Positions 25,405-34,195 are shown, numbered from the stretch's first letter. The stretch: DNA of 44,557 bases from an uncultured Faecalicoccus sp. (GCA_902497095.1 CABVDD010000017.1:1-44557); one strand, 5' to 3'. The notes: generated from the letters alone by a model not told the origin. Translations and numbers: made by a program.

Positions 25405-25777
25405 ATTCAGATCCTCCTTATATTTACTTTTTAAGTATAACACTTTTGCATAAATACTGAAATTAGAATTCATGAATTCCCCTGTCATTTATTTGTTTTA
25501 TGTCACTTTTTCATCAATAACAAAAACAATTATTCAATTTTCCGATAGAAAAAGCAGGATCAGCTTCAACATTAGTCATCCTGATTTTTCTAATTGTTAA
25601 TCATAAATGTACAAATTTCATTGAAAAAAGTTACCAAAATTTTCACATTTTTTTGAAAATCAAGTTAGAAAAAACTGTTATTTCACATATTACTGTTTGT
25701 TTTATGACATATTTTTATTATATACTTTCAACTGTAAAAAGGATAAAGAGTGATTCCATTAAGAAGGAGGAATTAAT
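25405..25777. other. Intergenic region of 373 bases between divergent genes
   Basis: Very AT-rich. It holds the promoter of the Lys-rich protein gene (minus, -10 at 25439-25434), a 14-base palindrome GAATTCATGAATTC (25466-25479), a long inverted repeat (25525-25598, listed separately), a small inverted repeat ATTTTCA/TGAAAAT (25639-25660) and a likely htrA promoter (TTGTTT 25697-25702, 18 bases, TATACT 25721-25726). No coding region seen. Confidence 0.7.
25525..25598. repeat. Long two-part inverted repeat
   Basis: Outer arms AACAATTA (25525-25532) and TAATTGTT (25591-25598); inner arms AGAAAAAGCAGGAT (25547-25560) and ATCCTGATTTTTCT (25578-25591) with one mismatch. It can form a terminator-like hairpin in either direction, yet no gene ends here. 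A small RNA or an upstream attenuator are possibilities. Confidence 0.5.
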
Positions 25778-26908
25778 ATGATGGACAAAAATCAAACACC
25801 ACCTCAATTCGAACCACACAAATCAAAGATGTTATCCAATAAAATGATCATTTTTGGTATATGTATGATCTTACTTTGCGGTTTAGCTGGTTTTGGAGGT
25901 GCTTTTATAGCAACAAGCATACACTCAGGCGGTGGTATTACCGTTAACAAGCAATCTGGAAATGCCGGAAGCGGCAATCAAATTGAAGATGTCAGCGATA
26001 TTGCGACAAAATGCGGACCTAGTGTTGTCGAGATCACAACAGAGGCTGTTACAAGTGGCAACAGCATTTTCGGACAATATGTTCAACAAGGTGCCGGAAG
26101 TGGCGTTATTTTCTCAGAAGATGGATATATCGTTACAAATAATCACGTTATCGAGGGCGCTACATCTATTTCTGTACGTACACAAGATGGTAATGAATAT
26201 GATGCACAACTCATCGGTGCTGATTCACAAACTGATTTAGCCGTTATCAAAATTGATGCTTCAGGTCTTACTCCTGCAACTATTGGAGACAGTAGTTCTT
26301 TACAAGTTGGAGATGCCGCTATTGCGATTGGTAACCCATTAGGTGAATTAGGTGGTACTGTAACTTCCGGTATCATCTCAGCACTTGATCGTGAAATCAC
26401 TGTAGAAGATGAAACAATGACTTTATTGCAGACAGATGCTGCAATTAACCCAGGAAATTCTGGTGGTGGTTTATTTGATGCCAATGGAAATTTAATCGGT
26501 ATTGTCAACGCTAAAGAAAGTTCTACCGGTGTTGAAGGTTTAGGTTTTGCGATTCCAATCGATGGTGCTTTGGATATCATCGATGAACTGATTGAAAATG
26601 GATCTGTCACAAGCCGTCCTGCACTCAATGTATCTTTATATGATTATAATTCTTCTTCCAATCCAAATCGTTCTAATATGGAAGATGGTGTCTATATCGT
26701 ACAAGTAGTACAAGGTGGAGCTGCCGATAAAGCCGGACTTCAACAAGGAGATCGTATCGTTAGCTTTGATGGTCAAGATGTACAAACATCCGCTGAAGTT
26801 AAAGCTATATTACGTGAACATAAAATTGGCGATACAGTTCCTATGACAGTTTCCAGAGATGGAAAAAATATCGATGTACAGATTACACTTCAACAACAAT
26901 CTAACTAA
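25778..26908 (+). CDS. htrA: HtrA/DegP-like serine protease, membrane anchored
   Basis: A 376-residue surface quality-control protease. It has a short cytoplasmic N-terminus, one transmembrane helix (about residues 23-47), a trypsin-like domain and one C-terminal PDZ domain (about 285-375). The catalytic triad is His123 (VTNNHVIEGA), Asp153 (TDLAVIKID) and Ser228 (NPGNSGGGLFD). It should degrade or refold misfolded exported proteins at the outer face of the membrane. AAGGAGG at 25764-25770 supports the ATG at 25778. Monocistronic with a strong terminator. No CssRS-type two-component system is nearby. Confidence 0.96.
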   Translation: MMDKNQTPPQFEPHKSKMLSNKMIIFGICMILLCGLAGFGGAFIATSIHSGGGITVNKQSGNAGSGNQIEDVSDIATKCGPSVVEITTEAVTSGNSIFGQYVQQGAGSGVIFSEDGYIVTNNHVIEGATSISVRTQDGNEYDAQLIGADSQTDLAVIKIDASGLTPATIGDSSSLQVGDAAIAIGNPLGELGGTVTSGIISALDREITVEDETMTLLQTDAAINPGNSGGGLFDANGNLIGIVNAKESSTGVEGLGFAIPIDGALDIIDELIENGSVTSRPALNVSLYDYNSSSNPNRSNMEDGVYIVQVVQGGAADKAGLQQGDRIVSFDGQDVQTSAEVKAILREHKIGDTVPMTVSRDGKNIDVQITLQQQSN

Positions 26909-26931
26909 CAGGGAAATTTCCCTGTTTTTTT
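26909..26931 (+). terminator. htrA terminator
   Basis: CAGGGAAATTTCCCTG followed by a run of T, just after the stop codon. Confidence 0.95.
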
Positions 26932-26944
26932 ATAAGTGTTTTAT

Positions 26945-26973
26945 TTGTCTGTACTAACTAAATGAACTATAAT
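26945..26973 (+). promoter_or_regulatory. ldh promoter
   Basis: TTGTCT (26945-26950), 17 bases, TATAAT (26968-26973). Confidence 0.8.
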
Positions 26974-26974
26974 G

Positions 26975-26992
26975 TGTTTATAGTGATAAACA
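26975..26992 (+). promoter_or_regulatory. Palindromic operator at the ldh transcript start
   Basis: TGTTTAT-AGTG-ATAAACA, two perfect 7-base arms, begins one base after the -10 box. The overall form and the TGT/ACA ends recall Rex (NADH-sensing repressor) sites, which often control lactate dehydrogenase, but the arms do not match the Rex consensus in register. Confidence 0.6.
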
Positions 26993-27010
26993 ACAGGAGA
27001 AAATCATATT

Positions 27011-27973
27011 ATGAATAGTGAAAAGATCCAAAAAAGAAAAATCATGCTTGTTGGAACTGGCTTTGTCGGAATGAGCTTTGCCTATTCTCTACTTGCCGAG
27101 AATGGAATTGATGAGCTTGTTCTAGTGGATGTTAACCAAGATAAAGCTAGAGGTGAACAAATGGACTTGAGTGATGGCTTATTGTATGCAAACTCAAAAA
27201 TGAAAATCACTGCCGGAAGTTATGCTGATGCTGCTGATACCAACATCGTTGTTTTAACAGCCGGTGCTGCACAAAAACCAGGCCAGTCTCGTTTGGAATT
27301 AGTAAAAATCAATGCAAATATCACTAAAGGTGTTTGTGAAGAATTAAAGAAGAATAATTTTGATGGTTTACTGGTAGTTGCCAATAACCCTGTCGATATC
27401 ATGACTTACGTCGCATGGAAAACTAGCGGTTTACCAAAAAATCATGTTATCGGTTCTGGTACCGTTCTTGACTCTGCACGTTTACGTCATGCTTTAAGTG
27501 AACGACTAGGATTTGCAGCTTCCAATATCCATGCATATATTATGGGAGAACATGGTGATTCTAGTTTTGTGCCATGGATCCATACTTATATCGGTACAAA
27601 ACATTTGTTGGAATACCTGGATGAAAATAATATTGATTTAAGTGAATTGCAGGATATATATATTAGCGTACGTGATAAAGCTTACAAAATTATCGATCTT
27701 AAAAAGGCAACATACTATGGAATCGGTCTTGCGTTAAAACGTATCGTTTCTGCAATCTTGAATAATGAAAAAGCTATTTTACCAGTTTCCAGCTATCAAA
27801 ACGGTGAATATGGTCGTGAAGGTTACTTCATTGGTACACCATCCGTTGTAGGATCCAATGGAATCGAACAAGTTATCAGCCTTCCTCTTAATGAAAATGA
27901 CCAACAGCGTTTCAATCATTCATTTGATACATTAAAAGAAACGATTGACGAAAACTTAGGTGATATTTTATAA
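27011..27973 (+). CDS. ldh: L-lactate dehydrogenase
   Basis: Reduces pyruvate to L-lactate with NADH, regenerating NAD in fermentation. The 320-residue protein has the Rossmann start MLVGTGFVGMSFAYSL, VVLTAGAAQKPGQSRLELV (with the mobile-loop Arg), VVANNPVDIMTYV, GTVLDSARLRHALSERLG and the active-site His181 in GEHGDSS. The Gln-Lys-Pro-Gly loop fits lactate rather than malate dehydrogenase. AGGAGA lies about 10 bases before the ATG. Likely redox-regulated through the palindrome at its start site. Confidence 0.97.
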   Translation: MNSEKIQKRKIMLVGTGFVGMSFAYSLLAENGIDELVLVDVNQDKARGEQMDLSDGLLYANSKMKITAGSYADAADTNIVVLTAGAAQKPGQSRLELVKINANITKGVCEELKKNNFDGLLVVANNPVDIMTYVAWKTSGLPKNHVIGSGTVLDSARLRHALSERLGFAASNIHAYIMGEHGDSSFVPWIHTYIGTKHLLEYLDENNIDLSELQDIYISVRDKAYKIIDLKKATYYGIGLALKRIVSAILNNEKAILPVSSYQNGEYGREGYFIGTPSVVGSNGIEQVISLPLNENDQQRFNHSFDTLKETIDENLGDIL

Positions 27974-27979
27974 ACAGGA

Positions 27980-28010
27980 AAATAGGAGGATTTAAAATCC
28001 TCCTATTTTT
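27980..28010. terminator. Bidirectional terminator between ldh and the DUF3784 gene
   Basis: AATAGGAGGATT pairs with AATCCTCCTATT; T-runs on both strands. It overlaps the end of the convergent DUF3784 gene. Confidence 0.9.
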
Positions 28011-28336
28011 TATATTTTTCAAATGCTCGATCAAAATCTAAATGTACTTGTTTGAGAAAAAAGAGTAACCAAACAACAAATACAGGAATAAATGCCCATT
28101 TTGTCACAAAGTTACACAAAACAACTGATGTGATCCAAATGATTGTACAATATTCAAATATTCTTTTTTGATCTCTAGCTAGCGCTTTACAATCGTAACT
28201 TGTTCTTTCTTCTTTTGATAGTATGTTAAAACCACTGATCAAAAATACACTTTTCTCTTTCAATACCGCAAAAATAATAAGTACCCACCAGAAAAAGAAT
28301 CGTCATAATTAATGAAATAATGGTACTAGGATTCAT
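28003..28336 (-). pseudogene. DUF3784 small membrane protein, split by a one-base frameshift
   Basis: The in-frame part downstream (28263-28003, 86 codons from a TTG) contains FLISGFNILSKEERTSYDCK and two hydrophobic stretches, which fit the DUF3784 family. That family normally begins with a transmembrane helix before this motif. The missing helix is present in another frame: ATG at 28336 gives MNPSTIISLIMTILFLVGTY and reads on until near 28258. Removing one A from the run AAAA near 28258 fuses the two into one protein of about 110 residues. The ATG overlaps the end of the metallophosphoesterase gene by 11 bases and has AAAGGAG upstream, so it looks like the true start. Either a real frameshift or a sequence error. 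Confidence 0.65.
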
Positions 28337-29072
28337 TGTTTAATGATAACTCCTTTAAAAAGTCATTCAAGCAGATAACTTGGTCAAACAAACAAAGTAC
28401 CGGTTGTTTTTTATCTGTCCAATACAGTTGATCTGTATGATAATGTCCATGAAACCAAACTTTATAATCCACTTTCTTTTCTATCTCTTCTAAAAACTTG
28501 TGGATATCTTCACGATCTTTGCCATACCCCTCTAGTGTTGTTTCATATTTTTTTGATAAGGGATGCGATGAAAAAACATCGTGTGTCAAAATGTAATCAA
28601 CTTTCCAGTTATGGGCTTCTAAATTTTTTAGTGCTTGCTTACATTCCTGTACAGTTGGAATTTCTGCCTTCCACCAGTTTTCATGTTCTTTGCGATATAT
28701 ACGATCATGTGAAAAGCCACCGCCAAAAGCGAAAAATGTCTTATTTTTGAGAGTATAAATTTCTCCTCTCATCAAATGATAAATATTGGAACGAATTCTA
28801 TGAATCTTACCACCATGCCATACTTCTTCCGGATATTGTTGCAGAACATCAAAATTTTCATGATTGCCATCAATAAATAGTGTGGTCCATGGCAAAGATT
28901 CGATCCAATTCAACCAGAAACGATCTCCACTACCACCATCCCAGATGCAACCAAAATCACCACAGATGATCAAATAATCATCTCGGTTCATTTTTAAACC
29001 ATCTACAAATTCATCTGGATTGATTTTATGAATATCAATTTCCCGATGTGTATCACTTGTCAAATAAATCAT
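28326..29072 (-). CDS. Calcineurin-like metallophosphoesterase
   Basis: A 248-residue cytosolic phosphoesterase. The metal-binding motifs are in order: LTSDTHREID (D-x-H) at about 4-13, CGDFGCIWDG (GD) near 38, DGNHENFDVL (GNHE) near 69, LTHDVFSSH and HGHYHTD (GHxH) near the end. Substrate is unknown; family members act on proteins, nucleotides or nucleic acids. AGGAG lies 12-14 bases before the ATG at 29072. It lies downstream of fakA after a terminator and overlaps the following DUF3784 gene. Confidence 0.92.
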   Translation of the reverse strand: MIYLTSDTHREIDIHKINPDEFVDGLKMNRDDYLIICGDFGCIWDGGSGDRFWLNWIESLPWTTLFIDGNHENFDVLQQYPEEVWHGGKIHRIRSNIYHLMRGEIYTLKNKTFFAFGGGFSHDRIYRKEHENWWKAEIPTVQECKQALKNLEAHNWKVDYILTHDVFSSHPLSKKYETTLEGYGKDREDIHKFLEEIEKKVDYKVWFHGHYHTDQLYWTDKKQPVLCLFDQVICLNDFLKELSLNNES

Positions 29073-29089
29073 AAATCTCTAAATCTCCT

Positions 29090-29119
29090 AAAAAACAAAA
29101 TGCCTGATTGCTCAGGCAT
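29090..29119 (-). terminator. fakA terminator
   Basis: Minus strand ATGCCTGA-GCAA-TCAGGCAT followed by TTTGTTTTTT. Confidence 0.95.
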
Positions 29120-29123
29120 ACAT

Positions 29124-30758
29124 TTACTCAACTCCTAATATAAAGGAATAAACTGGCTGTTTGCCATCATGTATTTCGACTTCGGCATCACTTGTTTCTT
29201 CAATATAATCCGCTAAAGCTTGTGCCTGCTCTTTTGTAGCCTCTTTACCATAGATCAAAGTAACAAGCTCACTATCTTCATCGACCATTTTATCAACAAG
29301 TGCTTTAGAGGCTTCTAAACAATCTGGACAAGATACAACAATGTCTTTACCAAAGATTCCCATATATTCATCTTTCTTGATTTCCAATCCTTCATATGTT
29401 GTATCCTTGATCGCATAGGTTACTTCACCCGATTTTACATGATCAATGGCTTCTTGCATTTCCGCAAGATTTTCTTCTAATTCTACTTCTGGATTAAACA
29501 TCACACAAGCGCTCAATCCTTGAGGAATTGTCTTAGTAGTCAAAACATGGATATCTTGATCCTCGCATACACTTTGTGCCTGTTGTGCGGCTAAGACAAT
29601 GTTTGAATTGTTTGGTAAGATCAAAATATGTTCAGCATCTAACTGATTGATGGCACTGACAAAATCTTCAGTGCTTGGATTCATCGTTTGTCCTCCGCCA
29701 ATCACAATATCAGCTCTTAGCTCTTTAAACATCTGATCCACGCCGGCACCTGGAGCTACTGTAATGATCGCATATTTTTGATGTTCTCTTTTTTGAACAG
29801 TAACTGTTTCTTCTTCCTTTTCAAGGATATTATCATGTTGTTCCTGCATGTTTTCAACTTTCAATTTGACAAAACGCCCCTGACGTTTTCCCATTTTAAT
29901 AGCCGTTTTAGGCTCTAAAGTATGAACATGCACCTTAACAAGATCATCATCTTGTACACAGACAATAGAATTACCTATCGTTGCCAATTCTTCTTTAAAT
30001 TGTTCTTCTGAAAAATGGCGAATACCATTTTCGTTCAAACGCAAAATAAATTCTGTACAAAATCCAAACTCTTCCTGATCACTTTGAACTTTTGTCTGCG
30101 CTTGTTCATTCGCCTGTATCGTATCGCTTGGTGCAATCACATTTCCCTGTAAAGCTGATAGAAAACCTTCTAAAATTATACAAAGACCTTTTCCACCACT
30201 ATCAACAACACCCACTTCTTCCAAAACTGGTAAAAGTTCTGGTGTTCTTTCCAAAGATGCATTGGCTTCCTCTACCATTTTTTGAAGAACCTGTACACAA
30301 TCTTCAATTTCTTCGGTCACAGTATAAGCATATGTATAATCGGCAGCCTCTCTAACAACGGTCAAAATTGTTCCTTCTACTGGTCGCATAACCGCACGAT
30401 ACGCAACACGAGAACCATTCACCAAAGCATTTGCCAGCTGCATCGCATCAATCTCATCCAAATCTTCGACAGCTTGATAAAAACCTCTGAAAATTTGAGA
30501 AGTGATGACACCTGAGTTTCCTCGAGCCCCCATCAATAAACCACGAGAAAGTGTTTTACAGATTTTTCCTACCGTGTCTGCATCTTCTTTTAAAGCTTCT
30601 TTGACCCCGTTTGAAAAGGTCAGATTCATATTGGTTCCTGTATCGCCATCTGGTACAGGAAAGACATTCAAAGCGTCGATCTCGGCAGAATGGTTCGCCA
30701 GATTATTCATACCAGAGGTCAACATGTCTTTTAATAACTGACTGTTGATTCTTTCCAT
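29124..30758 (-). CDS. fakA: DAK2-domain fatty acid kinase subunit (YloV/FakA)
   Basis: A 544-residue protein with an N-terminal DAK2 (dihydroxyacetone kinase-like) ATP-binding domain. FPVPDGDTGTNMNLTF at about residues 33-48 holds the metal-binding Asp residues, and ARGNSGVITSQIFRG follows. The middle and C-terminal parts match YloV/FakA, which phosphorylates fatty acids bound to a FakB (DegV family) partner to feed phospholipid synthesis. No fakB is in this window. It follows an Asp23-family gene by 8 bases, the conserved yloU-yloV pair of Bacillota. AAGTAGGTG lies before the ATG. Confidence 0.94.
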   Translation of the reverse strand: MERINSQLLKDMLTSGMNNLANHSAEIDALNVFPVPDGDTGTNMNLTFSNGVKEALKEDADTVGKICKTLSRGLLMGARGNSGVITSQIFRGFYQAVEDLDEIDAMQLANALVNGSRVAYRAVMRPVEGTILTVVREAADYTYAYTVTEEIEDCVQVLQKMVEEANASLERTPELLPVLEEVGVVDSGGKGLCIILEGFLSALQGNVIAPSDTIQANEQAQTKVQSDQEEFGFCTEFILRLNENGIRHFSEEQFKEELATIGNSIVCVQDDDLVKVHVHTLEPKTAIKMGKRQGRFVKLKVENMQEQHDNILEKEEETVTVQKREHQKYAIITVAPGAGVDQMFKELRADIVIGGGQTMNPSTEDFVSAINQLDAEHILILPNNSNIVLAAQQAQSVCEDQDIHVLTTKTIPQGLSACVMFNPEVELEENLAEMQEAIDHVKSGEVTYAIKDTTYEGLEIKKDEYMGIFGKDIVVSCPDCLEASKALVDKMVDEDSELVTLIYGKEATKEQAQALADYIEETSDAEVEIHDGKQPVYSFILGVE

Positions 30759-30766
30759 CTTTACAC

Positions 30767-31126
30767 CTACTTCTCCAAACGAACGCCCTGAACATAAATA
30801 TTTACCTCAAGGCATTTAACTTCTAATGTTTTTTCCAGGACGTATTTTACACGTTTTTGTGCTTCATTGACAACTTCGCTCAATTTGATGCCTTGCAACG
30901 CAATAATATAAAGATCCAAAACAAGGCCTTCCTCTTTTTGTGTTACGATCACACCTCGAGCATAATTTTCTTTCTTTAAAAGTTCAGCCCATCCATCGCG
31001 AATCGCTTTCTGGCTTGTCATACCGATAACACCATAGCTTTCAGTAATAGCTCCACCGGCAAGACTGGCAATCGCATCCAGTGAAATTGAAATTTGTCCG
31101 TATTCTGTTGATTTATTAATAGGCAT
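30767..31126 (-). CDS. Asp23/Gls24 family envelope stress protein (YloU type)
   Basis: A 119-residue protein of the Asp23/Gls24 family: GQISISLDAIASLAGGAITESYGVIGM is the usual N-terminal segment and LDLYIIALQGIKLSEVVNEAQ the central one, ending in EVNIYVQGVR. Members lie at the cytoplasmic side of the membrane; YloU is the paralogue always paired with yloV. AGGAGGT supports the ATG at 31126. A -10 box TATAAT at 31158-31153 suggests a promoter separate from the ftsQ genes upstream. Confidence 0.94.
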   Translation of the reverse strand: MPINKSTEYGQISISLDAIASLAGGAITESYGVIGMTSQKAIRDGWAELLKKENYARGVIVTQKEEGLVLDLYIIALQGIKLSEVVNEAQKRVKYVLEKTLEVKCLEVNIYVQGVRLEK

Positions 31127-31152
31127 ACAAATACCTCCTGTTCGTATAGTTA

Positions 31153-31158
31153 ATTATA
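31153..31158 (-). promoter_or_regulatory. -10 box for the asp23-fakA pair
   Basis: Minus strand TATAAT in the 44-base gap after ftsQ. The -35 region is weak, and no terminator follows ftsQ, so read-through from the murG operon is also likely. Confidence 0.45.
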
Positions 31159-31170
31159 CCGCATTCAAAT

Positions 31171-32166
31171 CTAATTTACCACATCAAACGATAGCGTCGT
31201 ATCATTCCATTGATAATAAATACCAGTTCCTGGATCATAATAAAGATTTAAAGAAGCACTATATTGCAGGCCATAGTTTGGATCCGTTTGCCAATCCGAT
31301 GCTCTGTCAATATAATTTCCCGTTTCCGTCTCCTGTTGATTTTCCTGTGGAGTTTCTGTTTCCGTAGTATCTTCTTGTGTCGTATCCTCTTGTTCTTTCT
31401 TTTCCTCTTCCGTTTCTTCTTTAGGCTTATTGCCACTTAACTGATCACAATTGATTTTTTCAATAGCCGAATTGTCTTTATCAAGAACCAGACACACATT
31501 TTTTCCTTCCAGCTGATTCAACATACTGGAATAATTCGTGATCATATACAAAGATTCCAGTGTTGTATATACTTTATTTCCATCCTGCATGGTGATTTGT
31601 AACATATTGGCATCATAACTTGATTCATACGGAATGATCTCAGCCATTTTCTCAATGACATCGCGAGATAATTCTTTTTTATACTTTTTAAATTGTTTAG
31701 CTACGTTTTTTAATTGTTTAGAATCAAAACCACTCAACAAAGGAAAATGCACAATTTGCATCAAATCTTCTTCATCAATTTTTATAGATTCGCCTTCTGT
31801 TGTCAAAACATAATTAGAATCATCTTTTACATAATAACCAATGACAGTTTTCTCTTTGACTTCAATCTCTAATTTTCCACCCGATCGATGAATTTGCACC
31901 GAATCTACCAAAGGTAATGTTTTTACCTCATCAGTAACCATAAACATAGGCGTCAGCCACAAACGTGTTTGAGCATTTACATGAGCCGTTTTCAAAATCT
32001 CCTGATCGGAATAATAATAATTTCCAGTACACGTAATAACTTTTACTTTTGAGTCATCGGAAAAAAAATAAACTAAGAAGCTGGAAAGAAGAAAAATAAT
32101 TGCACTTAATACATAACAAGCTTTTAGACCAAACTTCAGTTGAAATCTTTTCTTTTTCTTTACCAA
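31171..32166 (-). CDS. divIB: Cell division protein FtsQ/DivIB
   Basis: A 331-residue bitopic division protein that bridges early and late divisome components. The basic cytoplasmic start is followed by one transmembrane helix (about 15-35), then the POTRA domain (KVKVITCTGNYYYSDQEIL onward) and the FtsQ/DivIB beta domain. The C-terminal region from about residue 255 is low complexity, rich in Glu, Thr and Gln (EETEEEKKEQEDTTQEDTTE), followed by an aromatic end. It starts at a TTG that overlaps the end of murB by 7 bases; AGTGGAG is 8 bases upstream. Context murG-murB-ftsQ is the standard cell-wall/division order. Confidence 0.93.
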   Translation of the reverse strand: MVKKKKRFQLKFGLKACYVLSAIIFLLSSFLVYFFSDDSKVKVITCTGNYYYSDQEILKTAHVNAQTRLWLTPMFMVTDEVKTLPLVDSVQIHRSGGKLEIEVKEKTVIGYYVKDDSNYVLTTEGESIKIDEEDLMQIVHFPLLSGFDSKQLKNVAKQFKKYKKELSRDVIEKMAEIIPYESSYDANMLQITMQDGNKVYTTLESLYMITNYSSMLNQLEGKNVCLVLDKDNSAIEKINCDQLSGNKPKEETEEEKKEQEDTTQEDTTETETPQENQQETETGNYIDRASDWQTDPNYGLQYSASLNLYYDPGTGIYYQWNDTTLSFDVVN

Positions 32167-33059
32167 ATCAAATGCTCCACTTCTGTGATCAACTCTATTC
32201 CATATTCTTCTTTTGCCTTAGTTTGAATCAATGAAATCAAATCCAGAACGTCTTTAGCTGTAGCTTCTCCATTTTTATTCACGATAAAGTTGGCATGTTT
32301 CAAAGAGACTTGGGCACCACCAATTTCATATCCCCTTAAACCCAGCTGCTCAATCAATTTCCAAGCCGCAATCGATTCTGGATTTCGAAAAACACTGCCA
32401 GCACATGGCATATTTAAAGGTTGCGCATCCATTCTTCTTTGGCGTCGCGAATCCATTAAAGATTCAATCTCTTTTCGATCTCCTTTTTCCAGTTGAAAAC
32501 AACCACCCAAGATCAACCAATCTTTATGACTTTGAAAAATTGAATGACGATAATCATATTCTAGATCTTCAGGCTCCAGCCACTCTATGCATCCATCTTT
32601 TAAGACATAAACGCCCTTCAATAAAGAAGCAATATTTGCCTTATAAGCACCTGCATTCATATATAATGCACCACCGATAGAACCTGGTATACCCGAGGCA
32701 AACTCTAATCCACTCAAAGATCGTTTCATCGCTTCTACCGAAAGATTAATGATAGAACATCCTGCCTGTGCAACTAATGTTCCATCTTCTTCAAAGAAAA
32801 AATCATTTAACGTTCTATCAAGATTTATAATGGCACCATGAAAATGTGAATCACTGCATAAAATATTGGAACCTCTTCCCAAAACATGATAAGGAATATT
32901 TTCTTCCTTTAATATCTGCAATATTCTTGTCAATGCCAGTTCATTTTTTGGGTATATAAAGTAATCTACCGTACCACCGATACGATACGTCGTATGATTC
33001 TTCATCGACTCATCACAAAGCACCTGACCATAAACTGCCAGCTTTTCCTTTATACTCAT
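32160..33059 (-). CDS. murB: UDP-N-acetylenolpyruvoylglucosamine reductase
   Basis: MurB reduces UDP-GlcNAc-enolpyruvate to UDP-MurNAc using FAD and NADPH, the second committed step of peptidoglycan synthesis. The 299-residue protein shows TTYRIGGTVDYF, the FAD-binding GRGSNIL, SGIPGSIGGALYMNAGAY, and PCAGSVFRNP with the catalytic Ser; IVNKNGEAT lies near the C-terminus. The ATG at 33059 overlaps the murG stop codon in the form ATGA, and GGGGGAAAG lies just upstream; a longer in-frame start at 33083 is rejected. Confidence 0.97.
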   Translation of the reverse strand: MSIKEKLAVYGQVLCDESMKNHTTYRIGGTVDYFIYPKNELALTRILQILKEENIPYHVLGRGSNILCSDSHFHGAIINLDRTLNDFFFEEDGTLVAQAGCSIINLSVEAMKRSLSGLEFASGIPGSIGGALYMNAGAYKANIASLLKGVYVLKDGCIEWLEPEDLEYDYRHSIFQSHKDWLILGGCFQLEKGDRKEIESLMDSRRQRRMDAQPLNMPCAGSVFRNPESIAAWKLIEQLGLRGYEIGGAQVSLKHANFIVNKNGEATAKDVLDLISLIQTKAKEEYGIELITEVEHLIW

Positions 33060-34144
33060 TTTCTTTCCCCCTGTTGGATACATGATTTACAACAATCAAT
33101 GATATCGTATGCTGCTTTTGGACGCCCTAGTTTTAATGCCTGCTTATGCACTTCTTCCATCATTTTAGGATCCATAAATAATTTGACAATATTTTCTTTC
33201 AATGTTTTGGCATTCAGATCCTTTTCCTCAATCATCAAAGCAGCCCCTTTTTCCACTAAGACATTGGCATTATAAAACTGATGGTTATTAGCCACATAAG
33301 GACTAGGAATCAAAATCGAAGGAATCCCTAAAGCTGTCACTTCCGCAAGCGTGGTAGCTCCAGCTCGACAAATCATACCGTCAATCTTTTTATAAATCTT
33401 TAAAGTATCCACATAACCTGCCACATGCACGTTTTTCAATTCTTTAAACAACGAAGCATCTTCCAGATTATCTTTTCCACAAACATAAATAAACTGAATA
33501 TTTTCTTCAATACCTTTTAAAGCATCTTTCATCAATTGATTTACACTGCTGGAACCAAGTGATCCCATCATGATCAAAATAGTCTTTTTATGTGGATCTA
33601 AATTAAATGTATCATAATAAGCTTGATCAAAACTGGATTCCATAGCTACAGTTGCCCTTGGATTTCCCAATAAAGAAGTCTTCTCTTTTGGAAATACTTC
33701 ACTACATTTTTCATAACAAGTGATAATACGATCCACTTTATGCATGACCAACTGATTGGCTTTTCCGACAATTGAATTTTGCTCATGGATCAACGTTGGA
33801 ATTTGTAAATGGTGCGCTGCCAAAATAACAGGCGCACTGACATAGCCGCCAAACCCAATGACAAAATCAGGTTTAAACTCTTTTAAAATCTTCTTACTTT
33901 TGTTGTAGGCACTACAAAGCTGTATAACAGCCTTCATTTTTCGCAAAGGTGATCCAACTAGTCCTGAAGTATGCAAAGACTGAAAAGGATAGCCTTTTTC
34001 AGGAATCAATTGTGCTTCCATACGATCATCATTACCAATACAACATATCTGGCAGGATGGATCCTGCTCTTTAAATTTATCTAATAAGGCTAAAGCCGGA
34101 TAAATGTGTCCACCCGTACCGCCTGTTACACATACAATTCTCAT
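33056..34144 (-). CDS. murG: UDP-GlcNAc:lipid I GlcNAc transferase
   Basis: MurG adds GlcNAc to lipid I to form lipid II on the inner face of the membrane. The 362-residue GT-B glycosyltransferase has the N-terminal loop TGGTGGHIYPALAL, GFGGYVSAPVILAAH, IHEQNSIVGKANQ, and in the C-terminal domain MGSLGSSSVN and RAGATTLAEVTALGIPSIL with the donor site. Starts at the ATG at 34144, with AGGA only a few bases away, a weak site. First gene of the murG-murB-ftsQ operon; upstream lies the sortase gene with its own terminator. Confidence 0.97.
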   Translation of the reverse strand: MRIVCVTGGTGGHIYPALALLDKFKEQDPSCQICCIGNDDRMEAQLIPEKGYPFQSLHTSGLVGSPLRKMKAVIQLCSAYNKSKKILKEFKPDFVIGFGGYVSAPVILAAHHLQIPTLIHEQNSIVGKANQLVMHKVDRIITCYEKCSEVFPKEKTSLLGNPRATVAMESSFDQAYYDTFNLDPHKKTILIMMGSLGSSSVNQLMKDALKGIEENIQFIYVCGKDNLEDASLFKELKNVHVAGYVDTLKIYKKIDGMICRAGATTLAEVTALGIPSILIPSPYVANNHQFYNANVLVEKGAALMIEEKDLNAKTLKENIVKLFMDPKMMEEVHKQALKLGRPKAAYDIIDCCKSCIQQGERK

Positions 34145-34171
34145 ATCCTAGAAAGTATATCATAAAATCAT

Positions 34172-34195
34172 AAAAAAAGTGGACTTTTAGTCCAC
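34172..34195 (-). terminator. Sortase gene terminator
   Basis: Minus strand GTGGAC-TAAAA-GTCCAC followed by seven T, overlapping the stop codon of the sortase gene. Confidence 0.95.

Noticed and set aside
25036..25453. Plus-strand Cys/Phe- and Val/Phe-rich reading frames opposite the Lys-rich tail
   Set aside because: They are the antisense of Lys/Thr codon repeats and carry no start signals.
26143..26628. Long minus-strand reading frame inside htrA
   Set aside because: It mirrors the conserved protease frame, has no ribosome binding site, and htrA has complete catalytic motifs.
26975..26992. Definite Rex operator call at ldh
   Set aside because: The arms do not match the TTGTGAA/TTCACAA type consensus in register; kept only as a candidate.
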